A DNA stretch of 64,000 bases from Stenotrophomonas maltophilia (GTDB lineage Bacteria > Pseudomonadota > Gammaproteobacteria > Xanthomonadales > Xanthomonadaceae): assembly GCF_013464485.1 (NCBI RefSeq), contig NZ_RAUX01000005.1:34184-98183 (forward strand), written 5' to 3'. The position numbers were made by a program, and so were the translations under genes. Below, in pieces: positions 7,443 to 16,135 of the stretch. The notes beneath the pieces were generated by a model. That model had not been told where the DNA came from. It was given only the letters and a program-made list of their open reading frames with translations, and made no database searches. Positions within the stretch are counted from its first letter, which is position 1. Each line of letters starts with the position of its first letter.

Positions 7443-9644
7443 GTGCGGCGGGGAAGCGTCCTGGGCCTCGCGCTGGCCCTGTCCATCGGCAGCACTCACG
7501 CGGCCATCCCAGATGGGGTGGAGCCCGTGCTTGCAGCGCCCATCCTGGCCAACGGCCAGCCCGCCAAGGACCCCGTGGTGCTCTGGCAGCAGAACGGGGC
7601 GTGGGTGGCCGAGTCCTCAACGTGGCAGCAGCTCGGCGTGACCCTTCGCCCGGGCGAGGAGGGCCATGACCTCACCGAACAGCAGCTCGGGGTTGCGGTG
7701 ACTTACAACCCCGAGAACGCCACGGTTCGGCTCACCATCCCAGCCGACCGCAAGCCAGCCCAGCACCTCACCCCACGCGGCACCCAGGTTTCCCGGGCCT
7801 CGCCGGCCATCGGGGGCGTCTTGGTCAACTACAACCTCGCCACCCAGATTGCAGGCGGCCAACAAGCGACGTCCTTGGCACTGGAGGCGCGCACCGGAGG
7901 GCGTTGGGGCGTGGTCTCCACCACTGGGCAGCTCAACCAATCCCCCAGCGGGTTTGGCATGCGCCGCGGCATGACTACGTGGCAGAAAGACGACCTGCAG
8001 CGCCAACGGACCTGGCAAGCTGGCGATGTCTACGCCACGCCCCGCATCGGGCCCGTGGCGCTGGGCGGCGTTCGCCTCGCGAAGGACCCGGCTGCCCTGG
8101 ATCCGCTCACGCCGACGTGGCCCGTCCCCACCTTGGGGGGCATCGCGTTGGATCCGGGGCAGGTCAAGGTCCTGTCCAACCATGCCGAAATCACGCGCCA
8201 AGACGTCAAGGCCGGCCCCTTCACCGTGGACGGCCGAAACGCGGCATTGGGAGCCAGCCAAACGGCGGTGGTCGTGCGCGACGCCTACGGCCGAGAAACC
8301 GCCGTTTCCAATGCACGGCTCTACGTCGCGCCAACCCTGCTGCGCCCCGGCCTCTCCGCTTGGGAAATCGTCGCTGGCCAAGTCCGCGAAGACGAAAATC
8401 GTTATGCCACGGCCGGCGTGAGTGCTTCCTGGGCCAAAGGCGTCAACGACCGCTGGACCATTCGAGCGGGTGGACAGGTGGGCGGGAACGGCAAGGGCAA
8501 CGTCACTGTGGGTTCCGCCTGGGCCCCAGGCACCTGGGGCGTGCTCGACGGCGAGGTGGGGCGTTCAAGCGACGGCGGGACGCGCTGGGCAGCTGCCTAC
8601 GAGTATAAAGGGCCCACGTTTGGCGTCCGCCTGGAGCATGACGAGAACAACGGCTTCTGGCGCCTGCAGAGCGAGACGGCGCTGCCCATCGCGTCGCGCA
8701 CCCAAGCCAGCATTTCCTACCGCCCGGATCGCCGCTTCGCCGCGCGCGGCACCTACAGCGCCATCGACACGGGGCGCTCTCGCCTGGCTTTCGCTTCGTT
8801 GGGCGTGAGCGCGAACCTGGGCACCGCGGGCGAGGTCTCCGCGAACGTGCTCCGAGACCTCCAAGGCGACGATCTTCAAGTGGCCGCCAGCTACACCTAC
8901 CGCTTCGGCAGCAAGGCCAGCGTGGGCGTGCGCGCCCGCCAAGCTCCAGGCCAAGACTCCCTGACCACCCGGGCCACCTACCGCACCGAGGGCGGCCTTC
9001 GCTTGGCTGCAGAGCACATCGAGGGCGATCAGGGCAGCACGCGGGCCACGGCGGATGCCATGACCCGTTACGGCGACGCCCGGATCATGCTGGACCGCTA
9101 CGACGGCCAAACCCAGGTGGCGGCCAACTTCTCCGGCTCCGTGTTCTTGGACCACCGCGGCGTGGCCTTCGGGCGTCCGGCCTACGCCAGCTATGCGGTC
9201 GTGGACGTGCCGGGCCAAGCGGGCTTGCTGGTGCGGGTCAACGGCGCGCCCGCGGGAAAAACCAACAAGAGGGGTAGGGTGCTGGTCACCAACATCCCCG
9301 CGCTCATGACCACGACCGTGAGCCTGAAGGACAAGGGCCTGCCCGTGGGCGTGGAAATCGGCGAGACCGAGAAGCAATCCGTGGCGCCCCGCCAAGGCGG
9401 CGTGCGGGTGACCTTCCCCGTGCTGACCCAAAACGCCCGGGCCTTCACCCTGACAGGGGTCAGCATCGCGCCGGGCACCCTGGCATCTACGCCGAACGAA
9501 CAAGCAATGGTGGGCTACGACGGAGCGCTCTACTTGGAGCACCCCGAGCCGGGGATGGCCGTCGAGGTGTCGGGCGTGTGCAAAGCCGTGTTGCCGTCGC
9601 CGCTGCAGGGCATTGGGGTTGTGGCGGAGGTGAGGTGCGACTAA
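7443..9644 (+). CDS. Outer-membrane usher of the Csu-type pilus
   Basis: 733 residues from a GTG. A short signal peptide (LALALSIGSTHA) precedes an N-terminal chaperone-binding region. A long beta-barrel region with alternating aromatic strands follows (YKGPTFGVRLEHD, AASYTYRFGSKASVGV). The conserved usher segment VDVPGQAGLLVRVNGAPAG sits near residue 580, and a C-terminal plug-like domain ends with a Cys pair (VCKAV...VRCD). It is slightly shorter than many FimD-type ushers, as usual for archaic systems. No tip adhesin gene follows; the next gene is a photoreceptor. Confidence 0.85.
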   Translation: MRRGSVLGLALALSIGSTHAAIPDGVEPVLAAPILANGQPAKDPVVLWQQNGAWVAESSTWQQLGVTLRPGEEGHDLTEQQLGVAVTYNPENATVRLTIPADRKPAQHLTPRGTQVSRASPAIGGVLVNYNLATQIAGGQQATSLALEARTGGRWGVVSTTGQLNQSPSGFGMRRGMTTWQKDDLQRQRTWQAGDVYATPRIGPVALGGVRLAKDPAALDPLTPTWPVPTLGGIALDPGQVKVLSNHAEITRQDVKAGPFTVDGRNAALGASQTAVVVRDAYGRETAVSNARLYVAPTLLRPGLSAWEIVAGQVREDENRYATAGVSASWAKGVNDRWTIRAGGQVGGNGKGNVTVGSAWAPGTWGVLDGEVGRSSDGGTRWAAAYEYKGPTFGVRLEHDENNGFWRLQSETALPIASRTQASISYRPDRRFAARGTYSAIDTGRSRLAFASLGVSANLGTAGEVSANVLRDLQGDDLQVAASYTYRFGSKASVGVRARQAPGQDSLTTRATYRTEGGLRLAAEHIEGDQGSTRATADAMTRYGDARIMLDRYDGQTQVAANFSGSVFLDHRGVAFGRPAYASYAVVDVPGQAGLLVRVNGAPAGKTNKRGRVLVTNIPALMTTTVSLKDKGLPVGVEIGETEKQSVAPRQGGVRVTFPVLTQNARAFTLTGVSIAPGTLASTPNEQAMVGYDGALYLEHPEPGMAVEVSGVCKAVLPSPLQGIGVVAEVRCD

Positions 9645-9809
9645 GCGTCCGGATCCCCTTCGCGGGTGGGCGGACCAGACGATCCCCGTCCTTACCAGCA
9701 ATCACTTGGAAAACCTTCGACCTCTAGTCTGCGCCATTGCCTAAACGCCGAGGCACGACTACATTCCGTGGAAGGGGGGACGGCCAGACCAGTTGAGAAG
9801 GAGCGCCCA

Positions 9810-10262
9810 ATGCCCATCAGGGCTGTGGTGTATGTCAGCGAGGCGTCCGACGCGTTGCGCGGCGATCTGCTTGGCCTCCGGAGCGGCAAGCTCCAGGAGC
9901 TGGTCGACGACGCAACTCGTTTTAACCGGGACGCAGGTGTCAGTGGGGTGCTCTTGTTCGACGGGACGCGCTTCCTCCAATACTTGGAGGGACCCCCGGA
10001 CGGGTTGGACGTGGCGTTCTCTAGGGTGCTCGGAGCCTCGAGCCATCACGATCTGATCGAGCTGCAAAGAGGGACGATCACGGATCGCCGCTTGCCTTAC
10101 TGGCCCATGCGCTGGTTGCCAGTGGAAGTCAAGGAGCTGAGCGAGGTCGCAGTGGGCGACTGGGCCGGTTTCAAGGTGCGGGGGGATGGAGAAGCGTTGA
10201 ACGCAACGGCGATCGACCGTTTGATGTTTCTGGTGAGCAGGCGCGCACTGGTGGGGAAGTGA
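9810..10262 (+). CDS. Short BLUF blue-light photoreceptor
   Basis: 150 residues from the ATG at 9810, with AGAAGGAG just upstream. The BLUF hallmarks are present in order: the flavin-contacting Tyr in AVVYVSEA, Asn in TRFNRDAGVSGVLL, and the key Gln in RFLQYLEG, followed by the family Trp-containing segment (YWPMRWLP). About 50 C-terminal residues form the usual capping helices. There is no fused output domain, so it must signal through a partner. The adjacent histidine kinase and receivers are candidates by position only. Confidence 0.88.
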   Translation: MPIRAVVYVSEASDALRGDLLGLRSGKLQELVDDATRFNRDAGVSGVLLFDGTRFLQYLEGPPDGLDVAFSRVLGASSHHDLIELQRGTITDRRLPYWPMRWLPVEVKELSEVAVGDWAGFKVRGDGEALNATAIDRLMFLVSRRALVGK

Positions 10263-10301
10263 GTTGTTGGCGACCGCCAGGCCGCGCAAGGAATCCGACC
10301 C

Positions 10302-10664
10302 CTACGTGCAACCCAAGTCTTCGTGGATCGCCGTCACAAGCTGTCGGAAGCGGTAAGGCTTCGGGAGAAATCGAACCGTCTCGGGCAGGGGGGGCAGCTG
10401 CGAGCGTTGAAGGCCAGACGCGAGCATGACGCGGGCCTGGGGTTGAGCAACCGCGGCTTCCGCCGCGACCTCCAGCCCGTCGGCGCTGTCCGGCATGTTG
10501 AAGTCGGTCACTACCACCGCGAACTTGGCGCTGCCGCGCAGGAGGACGAGGGCCTCGTCCCCGTTGCTGGCGGGAGTGACTTGGAAGCCCTGAGAGGTCA
10601 GGGCCTCGACGACGACGCTGCGGAGATCGTCTTCGTCTTCAACAAACAACACGTGGATCGGCAT
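10302..10664 (-). CDS. Single-domain response regulator
   Basis: 120 residues. The start MPIHVLFVEDEDDL was chosen because it begins the receiver domain directly after the kinase stop. It has the acidic pair ED, the phospho-acceptor Asp in VVVTDFNMPDSADG, and the conserved Lys in RFLPKPYR. There is no output domain. It follows the PAS histidine kinase with one intervening base and is probably its direct phosphoryl acceptor. Confidence 0.88.
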   Translation of the reverse strand: MPIHVLFVEDEDDLRSVVVEALTSQGFQVTPASNGDEALVLLRGSAKFAVVVTDFNMPDSADGLEVAAEAAVAQPQARVMLASGLQRSQLPPLPETVRFLPKPYRFRQLVTAIHEDLGCT

Positions 10665-10665
10665 C

Positions 10666-11808
10666 TCAATGCTCTGGTGCGGGGAAGCAAAGGCTAACGC
10701 GGGTTCCCTTCCCAAGCTCGCTCTGGAGCTCGGTGAACCCGCCGGACTGGGCCGTGAAGCCAAACACTTGGCTCAAGCCCAGCCCGCTGCCCCTTCCAAT
10801 GGGTTTGGTGGTGAAAAACGGTTCAAATACCCTGGCCTGCTGGTCTGCCTCAATCCCTGAACCGTCGTCTCGGATGCTCAGGCAGATGTAAGGTCTTTCA
10901 CTGGTGTTGGGCAACGTAGGATCACGGGTTTGCCGCGCAGACGCCGTGATGAGGATCGTTCCGCCCTTCGGCATGGCGTCGCGGCTGTTGCACACCAGGT
11001 TAAGGATTGCGGCCTCCAGCTGTGCCTTGTCCAGCGACAGGGTCGGAAGGCCCCGGGAAACTTCGACGGTCAATGCGATCGCGTCGCCGGCGGAGCGGCG
11101 CAGCATCGCTTCGCATTCGGCCATCAAGGCGGCCAAGTCGACTGCCTCTGGCACCAAGGTTTGTCCCTTGCCGAAGGTCAGCAACTGCCGAGTCAGAAGG
11201 GCCCCGCGCTCGGCGGCCCGCTGCGCGGTATCGATGAGCTTGGCCACGCCTCCGTTTTTCACCCGCAGGCTGATGAGGTCTAAACAGTTGGCCACGATGG
11301 TCAACAGGTTGTTGAAATCGTGGGCCAAGCCGAGCGTGAACTTGCCGATGGCCTCCATCTTCTGCGCCTGCAGGAGATCGCGCTGGGCTTGGAGCAGCTG
11401 CTCCTGCGCTTCGTGGCGCTGGGTGATGTCGCGGGTGATTTTGGCAAACCCCACCAGTTCCCCGTCTTCCCAGATGGGATCGATCACGACGCTGGCACGA
11501 AAGCGGGTCCCGTCCTGCCGCAATCGCCAGCCCTCGGCGACGTAGCGCCCTTCTAAGGCCGCGGTCCGCAGGTTTCGCTCTGGTAGGCCGGCTTGGGCCT
11601 CCTCGGGCAGGTAGAAGCGGGAAAAGTTGGTGCCGACCACGTCGGCAGCCTGGTAGCCCTTGATTCGTTGCCCACCCGGGTTCCAGGTCTGGATCACCCC
11701 GCTGGGGTCGAGCATGTATAGGGCGTAGTCGGTGACCGAGTTCACCAGCAGGGCAAACTGCCGGCTCTCGTCCCTCAAATCGGTTTTCGCTTTCGCTGGT
11801 TGGTTCAT
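10666..11808 (-). CDS. PAS-domain soluble histidine kinase
   Basis: 380 residues with no membrane segment. A PAS/PAC domain occupies about residues 20-140 (DYALYMLDPSGVIQTWNPGG; GFAKITRDITQRHEAQ). A coiled-coil leads to the H-box GLAHDFNNLLT near 165, then an N-box (LVCNSRDAMPKGG), a G1 box (IRDDGSGIE) and a G2 box (GRGSGLGLSQV). The architecture matches cytoplasmic PAS kinases with a cognate receiver. The PAS lacks the LOV cysteine, so it is not itself a LOV photoreceptor. The BLUF protein next door is a possible input. Confidence 0.88.
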   Translation of the reverse strand: MNQPAKAKTDLRDESRQFALLVNSVTDYALYMLDPSGVIQTWNPGGQRIKGYQAADVVGTNFSRFYLPEEAQAGLPERNLRTAALEGRYVAEGWRLRQDGTRFRASVVIDPIWEDGELVGFAKITRDITQRHEAQEQLLQAQRDLLQAQKMEAIGKFTLGLAHDFNNLLTIVANCLDLISLRVKNGGVAKLIDTAQRAAERGALLTRQLLTFGKGQTLVPEAVDLAALMAECEAMLRRSAGDAIALTVEVSRGLPTLSLDKAQLEAAILNLVCNSRDAMPKGGTILITASARQTRDPTLPNTSERPYICLSIRDDGSGIEADQQARVFEPFFTTKPIGRGSGLGLSQVFGFTAQSGGFTELQSELGKGTRVSLCFPAPEH

Positions 11809-11969
11809 GGGTCATCCTCTCGGCAGGGCCACCGAAGGGCGACAGAGTGCGCAGTGTAGAAGAGCGACGGCCGTCATCCTTTTGCGCCCTCTTAACAAAT
11901 CGGGCGAGCCCTCGGGCCACACTGTCCAATCGTGGCACATCCACTCAGAGCGCTTGTAGGGAGAAAGTC

Positions 11970-12347
11970 ATGGGATTGGACGGCAAAGCAGTAAGGGTTC
12001 TTCTTGTAGAGGACGAACCCACTCTCATGATGGTCTTGGAGCAGGCCATTGCCCAAGTCGGCTACGACGTCTCCAAGACGGCCGAAGATTTGCCCACAGC
12101 CTTGGCATGCGCCGAGGAGGCGGCCTTCGATGTTGCGGTGCTGGACGTCAACTTGAACGGGGTCGAGTCTTACCCCGTGGCCGATCGCTTGGTCGAGTTG
12201 GGGGTGCCGTTCCTGTTTACGACCGGCCTTGGGGCCAACCGGCTGCCCGAACGCTTCAAAGGCACGCCCTTCCTTGAAAAGCCGTTTCGCCTAAAAGAGA
12301 TCGCCGCGGCCCTCCAGTCCCTTTGCCAGGAACTGGAGGTTCATTGA
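11970..12347 (+). CDS. Second single-domain response regulator
   Basis: 125 residues from the ATG at 11970 with AGGGAGAAAG upstream. The receiver has the acidic site VEDEPTLMM, the phospho-Asp in DVAVLDVNLNG, and Lys in FLEKPFRLKE. It is divergent from the kinase gene and has no output domain. It may share or compete for phosphoryl groups from the same kinase. Confidence 0.88.
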   Translation: MGLDGKAVRVLLVEDEPTLMMVLEQAIAQVGYDVSKTAEDLPTALACAEEAAFDVAVLDVNLNGVESYPVADRLVELGVPFLFTTGLGANRLPERFKGTPFLEKPFRLKEIAAALQSLCQELEVH

Positions 12348-12371
12348 GTTTCCGGGCCTTGGGCACCGGTC

Positions 12372-12394
12372 GGGACCTTCGGGTCCCTTTTTTA
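12372..12394. terminator. Terminator between convergent genes
   Basis: The hairpin GGGACCTTCGGGTCCC is followed by TTTTTTA on the plus strand. It ends the receiver gene transcript where the leftward dehydrogenase gene converges. Confidence 0.85.
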
Positions 12395-14163
12395 TTTCAG
12401 CGGGGCCTCGACCTGCTGGTAGGTGCCCACGGTCTCGCTCACGCCTAGGATGTGGCCCTTCGCGGCCTTCAGCACCTCGTCCCGCGTTGCCCCGGCCTTC
12501 ATATCAAGCACGGTGTCCAAGGCCAACAGCTGGAAGTGGTAATGGTGGGGTCGATCGCCCACTGGCGGTTTGGGGCCGAAATACCCCACAGACCCCCGGC
12601 TGTTCACCCCCTGCAGCATTCCCTCCGGCTTCAGGAGTCGCGGATCGACCGGCAGGCCCTCCGGCAGCGATTGCGTGGTCGCTGGGATGTTGTAAGCGAC
12701 CCAGTGAACGAAGGGTTTGACGTTGGCTGCATCCGGATCCTCCATGATCAGCGCATAGGACTTGGCACCAGGCACCGGGCTCCAAGAAAGAGCGGGCGAT
12801 GCATCGTCGTGATACGCGCTGAAGCGGGGAGGCAATGCTTGGCCCGAGGAGAACGACGGGGAGCGGAACTCGAACGTGGCGGCTTTGCCGATCCGATCCT
12901 TGGCCAACGGCACGCCCGAGCCTTGATTGACTTGGGCCATCAAGGGCCCGCTAGGCACTGCGGTCGCGGGGGAGGCGGACGCTTGGCCTGGGCCGTAAGT
13001 CACTCTGTAGATGACGCCGTTGGCATCGTCGCCGACCAAAAGTGCACCGCCCTTCGTCATCGCCAGACCGACGGGCCTTGCGATATGCGCCTGGCCGTTG
13101 TCGACCAGGAAGCCTGTCAGGAAGGGCTCAAACCCGACCGGCTTGCCGGCGTTGAAACGAACCCGCACCACCTCGTAGCCCGACGCAGGCTTGCGGTTCC
13201 AGGAACCGCGCATCGTCACGAAGGCGTCCCCCCGGTAAGCTGCCGGGAACTGCTGGCCGGTGTAGAACAGCATCTGCATGGGGGCCGCGTGGGCGGTGTA
13301 GCCGAGCACCATGGGCTCGCTTGTCGCCGCCCATTGCTGTTTGCTGATCTGCCCTGGCGGGGTGCTCTGGGGATTCACCCCGTCCTTGCCCCAGATGTGG
13401 GGCCAACCATACTTCTTTCCTTTCTGAATGCGGTTGAGCTCCTCGGGCTGCTCATCGTTGCCCAAGTAGTCGATGCCGTGATCCATCCCCCACAGCTCCC
13501 CCGTTTTGGAGTTCCAAGCAAAGCCGATGGTGTTCCGCAGGCCGCTGGCAAAGATGGACCGGCTCTTGCCATCCGGCGAGGACCTCAGCAGCGCCGCATG
13601 CTCGGGATTGGTCTCGTTGCACGCGTTACAGGACGAGCCCACGCTGATGTAGAGCATCTCATCAGGGCCAAAGGCCAGCGTGCGGTTGGGGTGCTGACCG
13701 CCATCGGGCAGGTCGTTGATGATCCGTTCCTCTGGACCCAACGTGCCGTCCGGGCGTATGGGGGCGCGATACACGCGTCGTTGGCCGTGGCGACATACAG
13801 CTGCCCGTTGGCGATGGCCAGCCCGTGCGCTCCTGGACGTGAGAAGACCACCTTCGGTTCGGCGTCCAAGGCTCCGTCTTCATTGGCATCCTCCAGCAAC
13901 AGCACGTCGCCTTGATCTCGACGTGAGATATAAATCCGCCCGTCCGGCGCTACGGCGATGATCCGGGGAATCTGAAGGCCTTGCGCAAGGGGACGCACCT
14001 GGAAGCCGCTGGGCACCTTCAGGGCCTGAACGTGCTCAGGCGTCGCCTCTGCCTTGGCCGGTTTGAACGTGTGGACGTTGGCTTGGACGTCGGTTCCGTC
14101 CCCCTGCTGAGCGAAGGCGAGAGAGGGGGCCAGCAAGACGAGCAAAAGCGCGGAACGGGTCAT
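12392..14163 (-). pseudogene. PQQ-type sorbosone/glucose dehydrogenase fused to a YbhB/PEBP domain, frameshifted
   Basis: The gene starts at 14163 with a signal peptide (MTRSALLLVLLAPSLAFA). It encodes a six-bladed propeller of the PQQ sorbosone dehydrogenase type (VPSGFQVRPLAQGLQIPRII; GMDHGIDYLGNDEQPEELN; YGWPHIWG). About 150 C-terminal residues form a YbhB/YbcL Raf-kinase-inhibitor-like domain (FSAYHDDASPALSWSPVPGA; HHYHFQLLALD). Near 13765-13785 the frame breaks: LYVATAND continues correctly only in another frame as VYRAPIRPDGTLGPEER. One missing base explains it. It is either a true pseudogene or a sequencing error. The fusion is unusual, and intact homologues would be periplasmic oxidases. 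Confidence 0.8.
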
Positions 14164-14389
14164 GAGGATGGCCTGGCGCTGAGGAGCGTTCAGCATGGGG
14201 CGGGAGCGGTCAATGGCCTGCGAATGCGTTGCATGCGCGCCGTTCACCACGAAGACCATCGATCGCCAGGCCCACACATCGGCGGTCTCGGACGCTCCGC
14301 CGTTCGCCAAGCCTTCACTCGGGGATCGCTTGATCCGCATCCCAGCCTCGATACGGTAAGGCTTCGCCCGACACGATAGGAGGAGATTC

Positions 14390-14899
14390 ATGGCAGAGCT
14401 CAAAGAGAACCTGTTGGACTGGCTCCGCGACGCCCACGCGATGGAGCAGCAGGCGGAGACCATGCTCAAGGGGCAGGCGTCCCGCATCGAGCACTACCCG
14501 GTGCTGAAGGCGCGCATCGAGGAACACATTCAGGAAACCATCGGTCAACGCGAACTGCTGGAGGGGTGCATCAAGCGCCTGGGCGGCTCGCCGTCGACCC
14601 TCAAGGACGTGATGGGCAAGATGGCGGCTTTCGGTCAGGCCGTCGGCGGCATGACGGCCTCCGATGAGATCGTCAAAGGCGCGATGGCCGGCTACGTCTT
14701 CGAGCATTTCGAGATCGCCTCCTACACGGCCCTGATCGCCGCAGCCAAGACGGCGGGCGATGCAGAAACGGCCCGGGTCTGCGAAGAAATCCTCGTGCAG
14801 GAAGAGGCGATGGCTGACTGGCTGGCGGCCCACCTGCCCGAGGTGACCGAGGAGTTCATGGTGCGCGACGCCACCCCGGGCGTCGAAGCCAAAAAGTAA
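14390..14899 (+). CDS. Ferritin-like YciE/YciF family protein (DUF892)
   Basis: 169 residues, the family length. A four-helix ferritin-like pattern with acidic and His metal ligands is visible: LRDAHAMEQQAETML near residue 12, EEHIQETIGQRELLEGC, a helix with FEHFEIASYTAL near 105, and CEEILVQEEAMADWL. The family is linked to stress responses and often neighbours NHEJ and DUF3606 genes, as here. Function: probably a di-metal oxidative-stress protein. Confidence 0.85.
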   Translation: MAELKENLLDWLRDAHAMEQQAETMLKGQASRIEHYPVLKARIEEHIQETIGQRELLEGCIKRLGGSPSTLKDVMGKMAAFGQAVGGMTASDEIVKGAMAGYVFEHFEIASYTALIAAAKTAGDAETARVCEEILVQEEAMADWLAAHLPEVTEEFMVRDATPGVEAKK

Positions 14900-14983
14900 C
14901 CACTGCGCCGCGCCGGCCGGGTTCACGCCCGGCCGACGCGGGCGGGCCTACAACGAAAGGCCCTAGGATTGGAGGCGGCTGGC

Positions 14984-15928
14984 ATGCCCAGGCCTATCTG
15001 GAGTGGTTCGTTGTCCTTCGGGCTGCTCAACGTTCCGGTGTCCCTCATGTCCGGCGAGCGTCGCATGGATCTGAGCTTTCGCATGTTGGACGCACGAAAC
15101 AAAAAGCCCATTCGCTACGAGCGGGTCAACGCCGAAACCGGCGAAGAAGTGCCTTGGAAGGACATCGTCAAAGCCTTCGAATACGACAAGGGAAGCTACG
15201 TCGTTATTGAGAAGGAAGACATCGCTGCGGCCGCGCCAGAAACGCACGAATCCATCGACGTGGAGGCGTTTGTCGACGCCGAGAGCATCGGGCTGAGGTT
15301 CTTCGAAAAGCCCTACATCTTGGTGCCTGGCAAGAAGGCAGAAAAGGGCTATGTCCTGCTCCGAGAGACCCTGAAGGAAACCGGCAAGGTGGGCATCGCC
15401 AGGGTGGTCATCCGCACGCGCGAATACATTTGCGCGGTGATGCCCGAAGGCGATGCGTTGATCATGATCCTGCTTCGCTACCCGCAGGAGTTGGTGGCTC
15501 CGGACGAATACAAACTGCCGCAGGGGGGGGCGTCGGACTACCGGGTTGCGCCCAAAGAGCTCGAAATGGCCAAGCAGCTGATTGAGAGCATGACCTCTGA
15601 CTGGGAGCCGGACAGCTACCAGGACGAGTTCCGCGAGCGCCTGTCCGACATCATCAAGAAGCGGGTCAAGCAGGCCGGTGCCACGACGACGTTTGAGGAA
15701 CCGGAGCACCGCGATGACTCGGCGACCAACGTGGTGGATTTCATGGCCTTGCTCCAAAAGAGCTTGGAGACCAACAAGCGCACCCCGGCGAAGGCAACGC
15801 CGGTGAAGACCGCCTCCAAGCCCTCCACCAAAGACAGCAAGCCTGCCAAGAAGGCCGCCGTTAAGAAGGCCCCAGCAAAGAAAGCCGCAAAGAAGTCCCC
15901 CGCCAAGAAGGCTCGAAAGAGCGCCTGA
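14984..15928 (+). CDS. ku: Ku DNA-end-binding protein (NHEJ)
   Basis: 314 residues from the ATG at 14984 (GGAGG eight bases upstream). The start MPRPIWSGSLSFGLLNVPV is the bacterial Ku signature, followed by the ring-forming core (ERVNAETGEEVPWKDIVKAF; IARVVIRTREY). The last ~55 residues are a Lys/Ala/Pro-rich extension (KKAPAKKAAKKSPAKKARKS). Such extended C-termini are known to bind DNA and recruit or stimulate LigD. It heads the Ku-DUF3606-LigD operon. Confidence 0.93.
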   Translation: MPRPIWSGSLSFGLLNVPVSLMSGERRMDLSFRMLDARNKKPIRYERVNAETGEEVPWKDIVKAFEYDKGSYVVIEKEDIAAAAPETHESIDVEAFVDAESIGLRFFEKPYILVPGKKAEKGYVLLRETLKETGKVGIARVVIRTREYICAVMPEGDALIMILLRYPQELVAPDEYKLPQGGASDYRVAPKELEMAKQLIESMTSDWEPDSYQDEFRERLSDIIKKRVKQAGATTTFEEPEHRDDSATNVVDFMALLQKSLETNKRTPAKATPVKTASKPSTKDSKPAKKAAVKKAPAKKAAKKSPAKKARKSA

Positions 15929-15946
15929 TCACCCAAGGAGATTCTC

Positions 15947-16123
15947 ATGAGCGACGACAAGAAGAACACCGGCAGCCCGGACCGCGACCGCATCAACGTC
16001 AACGAAGACTACGAGCTCCAGTATTGGACCAAGGCGCTGGGCGTGTCCGCCGACGAGCTCCGGGCCGCCGTCAAAGCCGTGGGCCCCACCGCTGCGGCCG
16101 TTCGCAAGCACCTGGGCAAGTAA
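15947..16123 (+). CDS. DUF3606 small protein
   Basis: 58 residues from the ATG at 15947 with AAGGAG upstream. The sequence includes DRINVNEDYELQYWTKALGV, then SADELRAAVKAVG and a terminal RKHLGK, the complete DUF3606 pattern. It lies between ku and ligD, a common place for this family. Its function is unknown. Co-expression with repair genes suggests a DNA-repair or stress role. Confidence 0.88.
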   Translation: MSDDKKNTGSPDRDRINVNEDYELQYWTKALGVSADELRAAVKAVGPTAAAVRKHLGK

Positions 16124-16135
16124 CGAGGAGCCGTC

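Noticed and set aside
10666-11808. LOV photoreceptor domain in the histidine kinase
   Set aside because: The PAS domain lacks the NCRFLQ-type cysteine motif, so only a generic PAS is supported.
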